Positions 63,984 to 64,000 of a DNA stretch of 64,000 nucleotides are shown here, piece after piece. A model generated the notes under the pieces. The model worked only from the letters and a program-made list of their open reading frames with translations, had not been told where the DNA came from and made no database searches. The stretch is from the NCBI GenBank assembly GCA_026874595.1, contig CM049321.1, positions 24,580,479 to 24,644,478 of the forward strand. The letters are read 5' to 3'. The stretch comes from Sipunculus nudus (Eukaryota; Annelida; Sipuncula; Golfingiida; Sipunculidae). The number at the start of each line of letters is the position of its first letter. Within the stretch, counting starts at the first letter, position 1. Position numbers and translations under genes: made by a program.

Positions 63984-64000
63984 ATGACAGGAGAAATATC
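63984..64000 (+). CDS. Start of CD225-family gene E (cut by window edge)
   Basis: ATG at 63984 begins M-T-G-E-I and runs off the window. The call rests on the roughly 400 bases before it, which align with the sequence before gene D: CAGTC-ACACTTGTCCAGCTGTCTT, ACTTGGCTATAAACTGAAG, GGGATGTTACGGGTTTCTTGA and ATTTATATTC-ATTCAGAATG. The TATA-bearing stretch of gene D is missing. Whether the gene is intact cannot be seen. Confidence 0.5.

Noticed and set aside
1-64000. CRISPR array, operon or bacterial-type features
   Set aside because: Spliced genes, poly(A) signals, SINEs and LINE remains show a eukaryotic nuclear sequence; no spaced direct-repeat array of the CRISPR kind is present.

Overview
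This is animal nuclear DNA: AT-rich, intron-containing, with GT-AG splice sites, poly(A) signals, many microsatellites and decayed transposons. I infer a bivalve or other mollusc from the local expansion of RING/B-box and CD225 (dispanin/IFITM-like) genes and from the repeat style (tRNA-like SINE heads, GTCCGTCC-type dispersed repeats). No species is claimed.

Left part (1-16.7 kb): a decaying tandem array of TRIM-like genes on the + strand. Copy 1 (267-4160) is intact and encodes RING, two B-boxes, a coiled coil and a C-terminal MIB/HERC2 domain carried on two small downstream exons. Copy 2 (8283-10445) keeps all three exons but has a TGA in place of the last RING cysteine and a frameshift near the end of exon 1. 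Copy 3 (about 13690-14600) is a wreck. Non-coding flanks are duplicated with the genes (about 5.37 kb with 11.36 kb; 12.12 kb with 16.05 kb). A 12-copy 33-bp minisatellite lies at 15.65-16.05 kb.

Middle and right part (21.3-64 kb): five members of a two-exon CD225 family. Gene A is on the - strand (21323-22135). Genes B (34489-35898), C (44632-46001), D (51917-54419) and the first codons of E (63984 to the edge) are on the + strand. All complete members have a phase-0 intron just before the exon that encodes the double-membrane CD225 domain, and proteins of 155-159 residues. Conserved blocks show that B/C, and then C/D/E with about 9-kb spacing, arose by segmental duplication. A decayed L1-type LINE lies between B and C, a candidate solo LTR lies upstream of D, and an extra block of about 3.5 kb sits upstream of E.

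Both gene families are, by family knowledge, linked to antiviral or ubiquitin-based defence in animals, so the window may be an innate-immunity neighbourhood. The sequence shows co-location and duplication only; it shows no functional link. Long stretches (about 4.2-8.2, 10.5-13.6, 16.7-21.3, 22.2-34.4, 36-44.5, 46-51 and 55-63.5 kb) hold repeats and no gene I can support. Gene models are by-eye translations with splice sites chosen by paralogue comparison.
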